DNA of 64,000 nt from an uncultured Marinobacter sp. GTDB taxonomy: Bacteria > Pseudomonadota > Gammaproteobacteria > Pseudomonadales > Oleiphilaceae. This document shows positions 45,223-54,134 of this stretch, piece after piece. The position numbers and the translations under genes were made by a program. How positions within the stretch are numbered: position 1 is the stretch's first letter; every line of letters begins with the position of its first letter. The stretch spans positions 558,001 to 622,000 of the forward strand of contig NZ_CANLBK010000001.1 in NCBI RefSeq assembly GCF_947488835.1. Direction: 5' to 3'. The notes beneath the pieces are model-generated. The model did not search any database. It was not told where the DNA came from and saw only the letters and a program-made list of their open reading frames with translations.

Positions 45223-48034
45223 TACCTCCCTCAACAGACACACTCATCCACCGCAAAGACCTCTGATAACGACCCGGATGCAACTCAGCCAGAACATTCA
45301 GGCTCTTTTCTACCCAGACATTAAAGCCATTGGTAGCGATCCCCTGATGGTTTTCTGAGTGCAGTACGATTGCACGCTCTTCAAACGGGTAGGCTTCCTC
45401 TTCAAGCAACATGGCGTATTGCATCTGCTCGAGCTCGTTCAACTCAGCCGGCGCCGTGGAGGCCATTAAATCGTTAGCCATAACGCGATGAAGCTCAGCC
45501 CTACGATACAGGGATTCCGGTAACACCTCAGAGCCGCCAAGGGATTCGGCATTGCGGAAATAGGTTTGCGCTCTTTCCATAGCCATTTGCTTTTGAACCA
45601 ATGATTTCTCAAGCGGCACATCAAGTTCAATTTCGGCAAACTCCGCCGCGGCTTCCGCACCAAGAACCAGAGCGCCCTGTGCTGCCCACTGCAAGGTTTG
45701 TTCTGAATGCCAGCGGCTTTCCAGTTCGGCAGAAACCAGTTCGACACGCCACTGTGCGGAACGACTATCGTTCTCTATCAAACGCTGCCGCATCGTCTGC
45801 AGGCGAACGTGCTCGTCGGCATCCACTGCGACAGGGTTGGCCGCAAGGTAATCCATGTATATGGCATCGCGGTGATCATTTGCTTCTGCCGCGTGGAACA
45901 ATTCCGCTGCCCGAAGCTGGTAAGCCAAAGCATCTTCAGCTGTGACAACCGCCTGATCACTATACCCATCCGCCATATCCATCAGCTCCCCTGCTGCGCG
46001 AACAGGCTGGCTGGAAGCGGTGTAGGCCAAGACCAGTTTTTCGCCGACATCCGACGCCAGAGCGTGGCTTGGATAATCTGCCCTGAAACGATTCAGCTCG
46101 TTGATTGCCGCCTGCCATTCTGATGCTTTGAGCAAAGTATTAGCTGCATCAAAACGCCCTTTTATAGCTGTTTCCGAGCCAGGCAACACTGTCTCGATCC
46201 GCTGAAAATGAGCGACTGCAATCACAGGCTTACCCGCCTCGGCGGCCTGCTCACCCTGACGATAAATCGCCGTAGCAAGTTGCCGTTGCAGTTCTGGCTT
46301 TTCCTGTTTCATGGCGGCGGTTGCGGATGCACTTACAGCGAGAGCCAAGGCCTCACGCCAGGCTCTTTCGGCAAGGCCGTACTCCGATATATTTTGACGC
46401 ACCTGAGCCGTAACCAACCAGCCGGCATAGCGCACCTCGGGCCCAGCTTGTTCGTGGGTAACGGCTCGCACAGCATAGTTCAAAGCCTGTTCGTTGTTGC
46501 CCTCCTCAAGCCAACGGGCGGCCACGTAAGCCAGCAACTCTGGCGCACGTGCGTCGGCACCATGCCGGGCCGTAAAACGATCCGTTTCGGCGGAGAGTTC
46601 GTTCAGGCCGGGTGTATAATCTGAAGCCACCAGCTCGCCACTCACACCCGCCCTGATTAACGCAACCGCTGCCCAACCGGCATCAGCTGTGTATTCGTAG
46701 CCCGGTACTTCGTAGGCTGCTAACCGATAATTTTTAAGTGCAGCCGGGTACGCCTCTGCCTGCAGCCACGCATCGCCAGCAAGACGGTAGAACTCTCCAG
46801 CAGCGGCGCTGCGGCTTGCCAAACCCTCATAGTAGCTGGCTGCTGATCCATAGTTGCGAACAGCCACACTGCCACTGCCGGCCGCGCCTTCTGTGTAGTA
46901 GAAATCAGCAAGAACCCGACTGAACTCTCGCCATTTTGTACGATAGTTCTCGTCAAGAACGGCGTAATCGCTTGGGACATTAAACAGAGCAACGTAGTCA
47001 GCCATGGCAGCTCTGGCTTTTTCCGGTTGGCTGGACTGGCGCCATACATCAACCACCTGCACCATAAAGCCAGCACGCTGTGGGTGTGAAGGGAAATACG
47101 CCGCAAAAGCACGATTGGTGGCCACACTCGCCTCTGCATCACCTTGTACCGCGTATAGATCCGCAAGGCGATCAAACGCCAGCGGTGTCCAGGAACGCAA
47201 AGGGGTCGGCTGTAGCCATGCCATCAAGGTTTCAGCACCCTTGCGTTGGCTGGCCATCAACGCAAGAATGCGAAGAGTGTCATCAATGCTATCCACACTG
47301 GATTCTGATACGTGATAAAGGCTCTCTGCATCGGGCAGTGATTCGTCCAGCACCGACACGAATCGTTTTCCAGCGCGTTCCCAGGATTGTGGCCCTTGTT
47401 TGTAGAGCGACCACCCAAGCATATAGCGCGCTTTGTTTCTCAGATCGCCAATATCGGCCTTTCCATCAACAAGATTGCGGTAACCTGCCTCTGCTTCGAC
47501 ATAGTTACCCGAAGAAAACGCGGATTCTGCAACACGGAACCGCGCCTCTGGAACCAGAGGGGAGTCCGGATAGAGCCCCACCAATTGATGAAGGCGCTTC
47601 ACAGAGGCATCGTTCTGACCGGTAAGAGCATGGGCTTTGGCCATCTGGTACAAGAGCTCGTCCAGGCGGCCGCCGAACGCCCCCCGCTCAAGAATAGACT
47701 CATAGCTTTCGATGGCCTGCTGATACACTGCCGCTTCTTCTGCAGGGGTGAACCCTATGTCTTGGCCGGAACGGTCACGAATATTGGTCAGGCGGTTCAA
47801 CGCATCCACTCGTACAGAGGGTTCATCCGTTGTGCTGAACAGTTTTTGATAGCGCCTGGCAACTTCTGCCGGGGAAATCGCCGGAAGCGGCCTGGTTTCA
47901 AATTTCAGGAATACCGGGCGCATATCGGCAATGGTTTCGCCATCTTTCCCCAGTTCTACCCGAAACGCTTCCTGGCCACTCACCACGCCACAGAACAAAC
48001 AAAGCGGCAGCAGTATAGCCTTGAACCCTTTCAT
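45209..48034 (-). CDS. Large exported TPR protein
   Basis: A 941-residue protein with a signal peptide ending near VSGQ (residue 21) and a continuous array of TPR-like helical pairs (for example LYQMAKAHALTGQ and ARFRVAESAFSSGNYVEAE). It has no transmembrane helix and no catalytic motif, so it is most likely a periplasmic scaffold. It overlaps the upstream TPR gene by four bases and the lipoprotein gene by 14. Similar giant TPR proteins occur beside AgmX-type transducers in deltaproteobacteria and some gammaproteobacteria; homology beyond TPR is not demonstrated. Confidence 0.85.
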   Translation of the reverse strand: MKGFKAILLPLCLFCGVVSGQEAFRVELGKDGETIADMRPVFLKFETRPLPAISPAEVARRYQKLFSTTDEPSVRVDALNRLTNIRDRSGQDIGFTPAEEAAVYQQAIESYESILERGAFGGRLDELLYQMAKAHALTGQNDASVKRLHQLVGLYPDSPLVPEARFRVAESAFSSGNYVEAEAGYRNLVDGKADIGDLRNKARYMLGWSLYKQGPQSWERAGKRFVSVLDESLPDAESLYHVSESSVDSIDDTLRILALMASQRKGAETLMAWLQPTPLRSWTPLAFDRLADLYAVQGDAEASVATNRAFAAYFPSHPQRAGFMVQVVDVWRQSSQPEKARAAMADYVALFNVPSDYAVLDENYRTKWREFSRVLADFYYTEGAAGSGSVAVRNYGSAASYYEGLASRSAAAGEFYRLAGDAWLQAEAYPAALKNYRLAAYEVPGYEYTADAGWAAVALIRAGVSGELVASDYTPGLNELSAETDRFTARHGADARAPELLAYVAARWLEEGNNEQALNYAVRAVTHEQAGPEVRYAGWLVTAQVRQNISEYGLAERAWREALALAVSASATAAMKQEKPELQRQLATAIYRQGEQAAEAGKPVIAVAHFQRIETVLPGSETAIKGRFDAANTLLKASEWQAAINELNRFRADYPSHALASDVGEKLVLAYTASSQPVRAAGELMDMADGYSDQAVVTAEDALAYQLRAAELFHAAEANDHRDAIYMDYLAANPVAVDADEHVRLQTMRQRLIENDSRSAQWRVELVSAELESRWHSEQTLQWAAQGALVLGAEAAAEFAEIELDVPLEKSLVQKQMAMERAQTYFRNAESLGGSEVLPESLYRRAELHRVMANDLMASTAPAELNELEQMQYAMLLEEEAYPFEERAIVLHSENHQGIATNGFNVWVEKSLNVLAELHPGRYQRSLRWMSVSVEGGNDGA

Positions 48035-49812
48035 CGCGCCGCCCCCCCGATATCCAGTTCCTGCAATGCCAGGTATTCATAGAGATGCGCGATTTGCTGC
48101 TCGGTTTTATCCAGGGCAAAGACCATTTTTTGATCCTGAGCTGCAACAAAATCCAGCGCAATCTGGTCCAGAACGGCCTCGGTCGGAACACGCAAGGCTA
48201 CAACGCTATCAAGGTGCGCAAGTGATGTTTCTCGCAGCCTTTCGCTGTCAGCAAGCAGTTGCCGAGGATTGTCAGAGCGATATTCTGCATTGCTGCCGGG
48301 CTGGGCCAACTCTTCTTTGATAGCGGTAATAAACACTCCAAGATCATGGATATTGCGCTGAAGGTCTACTGCCATTTGCGCGAGATCTGCAACCCGATCA
48401 ACGGCTAACTGCGCAGCTGGTTGTTCCATCAAAGTGAGAAGGTAGGCCATGCGGGGCTGGGCGAGAGTGCGGCTGTCTGCAAGAAACCATTCCACTTTCG
48501 GGCTACCAAGTGTGGTTTTACCACCCCCTGCCACTGTGCTTCCTGCAGTTCCTGCGCTCTGGCTTCTTGCATCCAGCACTAATGCTTTGAAGGCGCCCTG
48601 TTCTTCAATCTGGCTCGACAGAGCCCGCAGCGTAACCCGCTCACCTTCATACGCTGCATTCGCTGCCAAATATGCTTCGCCCGCTTGGCCAAGATACCCG
48701 GCAAGATCATAGCCACGCCCCATTCCTATCCAGGCGTAAGCAACACCGGGGTATGCCAATGGGTATTTTTTAGCGCGATGCCAGCTCTGCATTGCGGCAC
48801 GGTGATTGCCCTGCTCCGCCAATGCCAAGCCGTGCAAATAAAGCGCCTGGGGTGTTTTGTGGCTATCGAGTGGTATTTTTTCAAGGAAACCAATGGCCTT
48901 CTCATAATCTGAGCTTGTATAGGCAAGGTAACCAGCCCGCAGCAAAATGCGGCTGCGCAGTGCCGCCCTCCGCTGGGCGTCAGCGTCCTTGTCGGCCATG
49001 GCAAGGGCCACCCGCAACGCGACCAGAGCCCGTGAAGGTTTTAAATCGTTGCGCGCATAATCTGCCGAAAGATTCAGGTAGCCAACCGCAGACCAGTAGC
49101 CTTCATCCATAGTTGCAAGGATTTTGCCTGCGCTTTCGGCATCGCCACTGGCCCGGGCCACTTCGGCTTTTTCGTAAAGTTTTTGTTGGTGTGATTTTGA
49201 GGCAGTACCGCTTTGAGTACCTGAATTCCAGCCAATGGCGGCGTTGGGAGATTGCTCAAACTCAACAAATGAAACATGGGGTTCGTAATCAGGCGCCCGG
49301 GCTTCAACGGCCATCTCCAACCGAAGTTCGCCCGGTCGTTTCTTGAAACTGTGTAAAGATTCTCGGCGCACAAAACGGTCATTGGCTGCCCGGGCCGTAA
49401 TCACGGCCTTCAGTTCGTGAGTGCCATTGACCAGATTCCCCATGAACAGCTTCTGTATTCCGCCCTGCTTTAAGGCACCGTTTTCATTGGGAGTATAGAG
49501 TTGAGAAACCGCAGGTTTTCCGTTAACAAACAAATCCACCGAATCCAGATCCAGTCCGTTCTGGCTGCCTAACGTCAGGAATAGCGAAATTCGGGTATCA
49601 ATCAGTTGACGCACTTTTTGTTCAAGCTGAGCGATGTCTTTTTCAGTAGCAGAGGTTTCTGTAGCGAGTGTGCCGATTTCATCATCGAGGGGTGCAGCTG
49701 CAACCGGAACCAGAGCGTTTAGCAGCACCACGATCACGCTGACACAGAATGCCGCAATGAATCCACTTCCCTGGCCGCGCCGGCATCCTTGTGTTTTATG
49801 TTGGCCAAACAT
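48031..49812 (-). CDS. Exported TPR protein with coiled-coil N-terminus
   Basis: I start this at the ATG at 49812 (about 593 residues); the frame stays open to 49938 but those 42 residues look unreal. A hydrophobic segment (GFIAAFCVSVIVVLLNALVPV) is followed by a helical, probably coiled-coil region (SATEKDIAQLEQKVRQL), a beta-rich segment like a PEGA/FN3 module (VDLFVNGKPAVSQL) and TPR units from about residue 220. It is the first gene of the five-gene operon. The function is unknown and is inferred only from its neighbours. Confidence 0.82.
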   Translation of the reverse strand: MFGQHKTQGCRRGQGSGFIAAFCVSVIVVLLNALVPVAAAPLDDEIGTLATETSATEKDIAQLEQKVRQLIDTRISLFLTLGSQNGLDLDSVDLFVNGKPAVSQLYTPNENGALKQGGIQKLFMGNLVNGTHELKAVITARAANDRFVRRESLHSFKKRPGELRLEMAVEARAPDYEPHVSFVEFEQSPNAAIGWNSGTQSGTASKSHQQKLYEKAEVARASGDAESAGKILATMDEGYWSAVGYLNLSADYARNDLKPSRALVALRVALAMADKDADAQRRAALRSRILLRAGYLAYTSSDYEKAIGFLEKIPLDSHKTPQALYLHGLALAEQGNHRAAMQSWHRAKKYPLAYPGVAYAWIGMGRGYDLAGYLGQAGEAYLAANAAYEGERVTLRALSSQIEEQGAFKALVLDARSQSAGTAGSTVAGGGKTTLGSPKVEWFLADSRTLAQPRMAYLLTLMEQPAAQLAVDRVADLAQMAVDLQRNIHDLGVFITAIKEELAQPGSNAEYRSDNPRQLLADSERLRETSLAHLDSVVALRVPTEAVLDQIALDFVAAQDQKMVFALDKTEQQIAHLYEYLALQELDIGGAAR

Positions 49813-50150
49813 AAGCCAATTGCCCCCACCGTCTCTGTAACAAGCTGATGGGAAGAGTAACACTTGGTAACCGGGAAGAACGGTATGCAGATCACCAAAT
49901 CGGAATGCAGAAATCTGGCGATCGTGGGCAAACTCCATGCTTGGTAGGCGTCGAGTTATTTAACACACCGCCGCTGAGTTGCGAGTGTGATCGAAATGAG
50001 AAAGCGCTCTTGATTCTTATAAGCAGATGATTAATGAAGACTTTATCTTTCTGGCCTTATATTTGCTCATAATAAAAAGCGGGGATACGTTGTTAACGCC
50101 CCCGCTTGATATGCCGAGCTTTGCCGATGTCTCAACCGCATCGGCTTTTT
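49813..50150. other. Intergenic region upstream of the TPR operon
   Basis: A 338-base non-coding stretch between the CoxE-like gene and the TPR operon, both on the minus strand. It holds two hairpins near the CoxE-like stop (50077-50107 and 50123-50145) and AT-rich DNA at about 49950-50080 suitable for the operon promoter. I see no protein gene longer than 60 codons. Confidence 0.6.
50069..50107 (-). terminator. Rho-independent terminator after the CoxE-like gene
   Basis: On the minus strand AAGCGGGG (50107-50100) pairs with CCCCGCTT (50084-50077) and is followed by TTTATTATG. It lies about 44 bases after the CoxE-like stop. Confidence 0.8.
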
Positions 50151-50153
50151 TTA
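50123..50153 (+). terminator. Plus-strand terminator-like hairpin overlapping the CoxE-like stop
   Basis: GCCGATG (50123-50129) and CATCGGC (50139-50145) form a stem followed by eight T residues on the plus strand. No plus-strand gene precedes it, so either it is part of a bidirectional end or it terminates a small plus-strand RNA. Confidence 0.6.
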
Positions 50154-51329
50154 TTTGCTCAAATGCTTCATGGCCGATTCCAACCCCTCAACCGTGAGTG
50201 GATACATGTGATTATTCACAAGTTGCCGCGTCATCGCCAAGGAGCCACCGGTACCCCAATATCCTTCAGGTAACGGGTTGATCCAGACCACCTTTCGGAA
50301 ATGATCGCTGATGCGCTGAAACCAGGTAGCACCGGCCTCCTGGTTCCAATGCTCGATAGATCCGCCTGCATGGGAAATTTCATAGGGTGCCATGGTGGCA
50401 TCGCCCACAAAAATCACCTTATAGTCTGGCGAGTACTTGTGAAGGATATCCCAAGTGCTGGTTGTCTCATTCATGCGCCGGATATTGCTCTTCCACAGGC
50501 TTTCATACACGAAGTTGTGAAAGTAGAAATACTCCATGTGCTTGAATTCCATACGTGCAGCGGAGAACAGCTCTTCGCATACCCGCACATGGGGATCCAT
50601 GGAACCACCCACGTCGAAAAAGATCAGTACCTTGACCGCATTATGGCGCTCCGGAACCATTTTCAGATCCAGATAACCTGCGTTTCGTGCCGTTGAACGG
50701 ATGGTATCATCCAGATCCAGCTTGTCTGCCGCACCTTGGCGCGCGAACTTCCGCAAACGCCGCAGCGCTACCTTGATGTTACGGATACCCAGGGTGACGC
50801 TGTCATCCAGATCCTTGAACTCACGTTTTTCCCAAACCTTGACAGCACGACCGTGGCGGCCCTTCTTTTGCCCAATCCGGAAACCTTCAGGATTGTAGCC
50901 GTCGGCACCAAAAGGCGATGTTCCGCCAGTGCCAATCCATTTATTGCCACCCGCATGGCGCTCTTTCTGCTCTTCCATGCGTTTCTTGAAGGTTTCAATC
51001 AGTTCCTCAAGGCCTCCCAGCGAATCAATCTTGGCCTTTTCTTCGTCTGTCAGGTTTTTCTCGAACTCGGCACGCAACCAGTCATCGGGAATCAACGCTT
51101 CCAGCATCTGATCGAGATGTTCGATGCCTTCGAAATAGGATTTGAAGGCCAGATCAAACTTATCGAAGTGTCGCTCGTCTTTCACCAAGCACAGTCGCGC
51201 CAGATAATAGAACTCTTCCATATCCGCAAACGCCAGGCGCTGCTGTAGCGCCTCAAGCAGATCGAGGAATTCGCGCAGGCTGGCAGGCACCTTGGCCCGC
51301 CGCACTTCGAGAAAAAAATCAATCAACAT
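50151..51329 (-). CDS. CoxE-like von Willebrand factor A protein
   Basis: A 392-residue CoxE/VWA family protein. The metal-site (MIDAS) motif reads DVGGSM near residue 238, with Gly in place of the first Ser of DxSxS; the GDATM threonine further on is intact. The N-terminal half is charged and helical. CoxE-type proteins pair with MoxR AAA+ ATPases as chaperone or cofactor-insertion systems; here the MoxR gene is 22 bases upstream. The client is unknown and no oxidase or dehydrogenase gene is adjacent. A terminator follows. Confidence 0.9.
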   Translation of the reverse strand: MLIDFFLEVRRAKVPASLREFLDLLEALQQRLAFADMEEFYYLARLCLVKDERHFDKFDLAFKSYFEGIEHLDQMLEALIPDDWLRAEFEKNLTDEEKAKIDSLGGLEELIETFKKRMEEQKERHAGGNKWIGTGGTSPFGADGYNPEGFRIGQKKGRHGRAVKVWEKREFKDLDDSVTLGIRNIKVALRRLRKFARQGAADKLDLDDTIRSTARNAGYLDLKMVPERHNAVKVLIFFDVGGSMDPHVRVCEELFSAARMEFKHMEYFYFHNFVYESLWKSNIRRMNETTSTWDILHKYSPDYKVIFVGDATMAPYEISHAGGSIEHWNQEAGATWFQRISDHFRKVVWINPLPEGYWGTGGSLAMTRQLVNNHMYPLTVEGLESAMKHLSK

Positions 51330-51351
51330 AAAACCGCACTCTTGCCGAATT

Positions 51352-52194
51352 TCAGCCGCGACGGCGGGCCATAAACGCCAGTTTTTGCAGCAGGTGTACG
51401 TCTTGCTCGTTTTTTACCAGCGCACCGTACAGAGGTGGCAGCGCCGAGCTGCTGTCCTTATCCTGAAGCATCTTGGCGGTCAGTTCGTCTGCCATCAGCA
51501 GCTTCAGCCAGTCAATCAGCTCAGAGGTAGAGGGCTTTTTCTTCAGTCCCGGCACTTTACGAACATCAAAGAAGACCTCCAGCGCATCCCTCACCACCTG
51601 CTCCTGAATACCCGGGAAATGTACATCCACGATGCTCTTCATGGTGTCGTGATCCGGGAAGCTGATGTAGTGGAAGAAGCAACGGCGCAGAAAGGCATCT
51701 GGCAGTTCTTTTTCGTTGTTACTGGTGATTACGATGATCGGGCGCTTCTTCGCCTTCACGAACTGCTGGGTCTCGTAAACGTAGAATTCCATGCGGTCCA
51801 GTTCCAGCAACAGATCGTTAGGGAACTCGATATCTGCTTTGTCGATCTCATCAATTAGCAGAACAACCTGCTCGTCAGCCTCGAAAGCCTCCCAAAGCTT
51901 ACCCTTCACGATGTAGTTGCTGATGTCTTTAACTTTCTCATCACCCAACTGAGAATCCCGCAAACGGGACACCGCATCGTACTCATAAAGACCCTGCTGA
52001 GCCTTGGTGGTAGATTTGATGTGCCAGGGAATCAACTTCAGACCCAGCGAGCTGGCCATTTCTTCCGCCAGCAGGGTTTTGCCGGTGCCGGGCTCGCCTT
52101 TGATCAACAGGGGACGTTGCAGCGTAATGGCGGCATTCACGGCCATTTGCAGGTCATCGGTGGCTACATAATTTTCGGTACCGGTAAACTTCAT
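51352..52194 (-). CDS. MoxR family AAA+ ATPase
   Basis: A 280-residue MoxR-type ATPase. Walker A GEPGTGKT is near residue 37-44, Walker B is LLIDEIDKADIEF and the sensor segment is ITSNNEKELPDAFLRRC. MoxR proteins remodel or activate client proteins together with VWA partners. This one sits between a membrane VWA protein and a CoxE-like VWA protein, all on one strand, so the three probably form a complex. It is separate from the TgpA-DUF58 pair at 17 kb. Confidence 0.93.
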   Translation of the reverse strand: MKFTGTENYVATDDLQMAVNAAITLQRPLLIKGEPGTGKTLLAEEMASSLGLKLIPWHIKSTTKAQQGLYEYDAVSRLRDSQLGDEKVKDISNYIVKGKLWEAFEADEQVVLLIDEIDKADIEFPNDLLLELDRMEFYVYETQQFVKAKKRPIIVITSNNEKELPDAFLRRCFFHYISFPDHDTMKSIVDVHFPGIQEQVVRDALEVFFDVRKVPGLKKKPSTSELIDWLKLLMADELTAKMLQDKDSSSALPPLYGALVKNEQDVHLLQKLAFMARRRG

Positions 52195-52212
52195 GGGTAG
52201 AATTCCTGTTGG

Positions 52213-54099
52213 TTACTTTTTCTGTTCATCATCCGGTTGTTCATCCGGATCATCAGGTAAATCGTAGTCGGGTAGATCGTCGAATTCAGACAGGTCAAAG
52301 TCATCAAGGCCGAGCTCTTCGTCATCGTCGTCTTCCGCTGGCTCCGTCAACTCGGGAATCACCTCCTCAGGCTCAACCAAAGTTACCGCAACGGGTATAT
52401 CTTCTTCTGGCTCTGGCTCCGGCATTATTATCGGAGTTTCCGCTTCGATATTTGCCATTTCCTCCTGCAATTCATTCAGGCCTTCAGCTTCTTCATCGGT
52501 TGTGACATCGGCTGAGGATCCATTGCGGCGCTTGCGCATCAGCAGGAAAATCAACAATGCGAGAGCCAACAAGGCTCCGGCGCCTGCACCAATCACCCAT
52601 AACGGCACTGACAGCTTACCTGGCTCGTCTTCCAACTCAGCTTCAGCCAAAGGTTCTGGCTCTATTTGGGCGGACGGCTCAACATCAACCTCAGGCTCCA
52701 GAGCTGGCTCGGGCTCGGCGACCTGTTCTTCTGCCGCTGGGGCGGGTGGTGCGCTTTCGGCCTCTTCAGCCATGCTTATATCTATCGGGGCCCCAATGGT
52801 GGATTCAACCATTCCCGTAGGCACTATAAATTCGGTTGTGGCAGTAAATTTTCGGGCGAAGGTTTTACCGTCTGCAACAATGTCTATCCGGTACAAGCCT
52901 TCGGCCGGCAGCTTGCTGATGGTATCCGTGTATTCGCCATCCGCAGGCGGCTCGTCGCCAGAAAGCGATTTTCTGCCCCTGCGGCCGTCTTCAGAAGTCA
53001 GGCTGAGTGTCACACTCAATACGTCGAGAAAATCAGGATTGGTTACCTTTTCCGCTTTCTCAAAAAATGCCACCCCGATATCCACAGGCGATTCAGCGGT
53101 GAACGTTGCCGGTATGGGGCTAACTACCATCCTTAGGTCACTGACCACCGTAACACGGCTACCCTCACCCAACTCGCCGGTTACGCGCCACTCGCCAGCG
53201 GCAGGGTCGGTAATGGTCACCAGTTCGTATGCCGCTTCCCGGGCCCAACGCACGTTGTCGGGCTGTGCAGAATAGAGAAGCGTTTCACCATCAGGCTTGA
53301 TCAGTTCAAACACCGCAGCTGTGTTCTCGCCCTGCTCTGGATCCGCTTCCGCTGCACCGCGAAAAATTAACGCGGTGAACTCTTTTACTCCCGCATCAAC
53401 AATGAACGCGTTGCCTTCAATCGGTATCTGTTCCTGGGGTGCAGCGGTATTCAGGGCATCAAGAAACGCCAAATTGAGAGATTCTGCGGAATCCGCAATA
53501 CGGAAACTGCCGTTTGATTTCTCCGCAAGGGTTTTCAAAAAAACGGCATCGGCCTGGTCTGACAGGCCAACTGGGTGGAAGGTCGCACCTTTAGCCACAA
53601 GGCCACCCAGCAGCTTGCCAAGAATGCGCGTCTCCTCAGCCTGATTTACGTCGGCGCTGTCCGAGATGTCCACTTTGCCGTCTGTGAGCAGGATGAAGTG
53701 GGTGTTGTCGAGGGTCCCACCGGTTACATAACCGTCGCTGGCAACTTCAATGGCTTTGCCAAGATTAGTACGCAATGCCACGGAGTTTATTTGCCGCGAA
53801 CGATCAACCGCCAGTTGGCGCCAGGCGCCGTCTACCTGCTCATGGGAAACCAGCATGTTGACGTATTGGCCAAAGGTCCACACACCGGCGGTACTGCCTT
53901 CGGGGATAACCCGGGCCAACAACCGTACGGCAGGTTGACGCAGATTATTGGGGTCGGTTTCCTTCATGGAGCCTGAGATGTCCACAATAATGCGGACATC
54001 CGGGCGCTCTGGCAGCGCCAGTTTTACGGCCTCTTGTGCCCACAACGTTGCGGGCAGCCATAAAACAGTGAAAAAAATCAGCGTCAAAAATCTTGGCAT
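52213..54099 (-). CDS. Membrane-anchored von Willebrand factor A protein
   Basis: A protein of about 628 residues that starts at the ATG at 54099. A signal peptide ends at LWAQ, a VWA domain follows with a canonical MIDAS DISGSM at about residues 39-44, then beta-rich regions, a single transmembrane helix near 535-560 (VPLWVIGAGAGALLALALLIF) and a strongly acidic Asp/Glu/Pro tail in the cytoplasm. It lies upstream of the MoxR-CoxE pair. A C12 run on the coding strand lies 23 bases before the start. The frame is open further upstream to 54219 through that run, but the extra residues overlap another gene and look unreal. Confidence 0.87.
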   Translation of the reverse strand: MPRFLTLIFFTVLWLPATLWAQEAVKLALPERPDVRIIVDISGSMKETDPNNLRQPAVRLLARVIPEGSTAGVWTFGQYVNMLVSHEQVDGAWRQLAVDRSRQINSVALRTNLGKAIEVASDGYVTGGTLDNTHFILLTDGKVDISDSADVNQAEETRILGKLLGGLVAKGATFHPVGLSDQADAVFLKTLAEKSNGSFRIADSAESLNLAFLDALNTAAPQEQIPIEGNAFIVDAGVKEFTALIFRGAAEADPEQGENTAAVFELIKPDGETLLYSAQPDNVRWAREAAYELVTITDPAAGEWRVTGELGEGSRVTVVSDLRMVVSPIPATFTAESPVDIGVAFFEKAEKVTNPDFLDVLSVTLSLTSEDGRRGRKSLSGDEPPADGEYTDTISKLPAEGLYRIDIVADGKTFARKFTATTEFIVPTGMVESTIGAPIDISMAEEAESAPPAPAAEEQVAEPEPALEPEVDVEPSAQIEPEPLAEAELEDEPGKLSVPLWVIGAGAGALLALALLIFLLMRKRRNGSSADVTTDEEAEGLNELQEEMANIEAETPIIMPEPEPEEDIPVAVTLVEPEEVIPELTEPAEDDDDEELGLDDFDLSEFDDLPDYDLPDDPDEQPDDEQKK

Positions 54100-54121
54100 T
54101 GTTTTTCCCGGGAGATTAAAT

Positions 54122-54133
54122 GGGGGGGGGGGG
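54122..54133. repeat. Homopolymer tract G12 (C12 on the coding strand)
   Basis: Twelve consecutive G residues on the plus strand lie between the stop of the small membrane protein (54135) and the VWA ATG (54099). Tracts of this length are prone to slipped-strand change, which would alter only the spacing upstream of the VWA ribosome site. It is also a place where sequencing can miscall length. Confidence 0.9.
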
Positions 54134-54134
54134 T

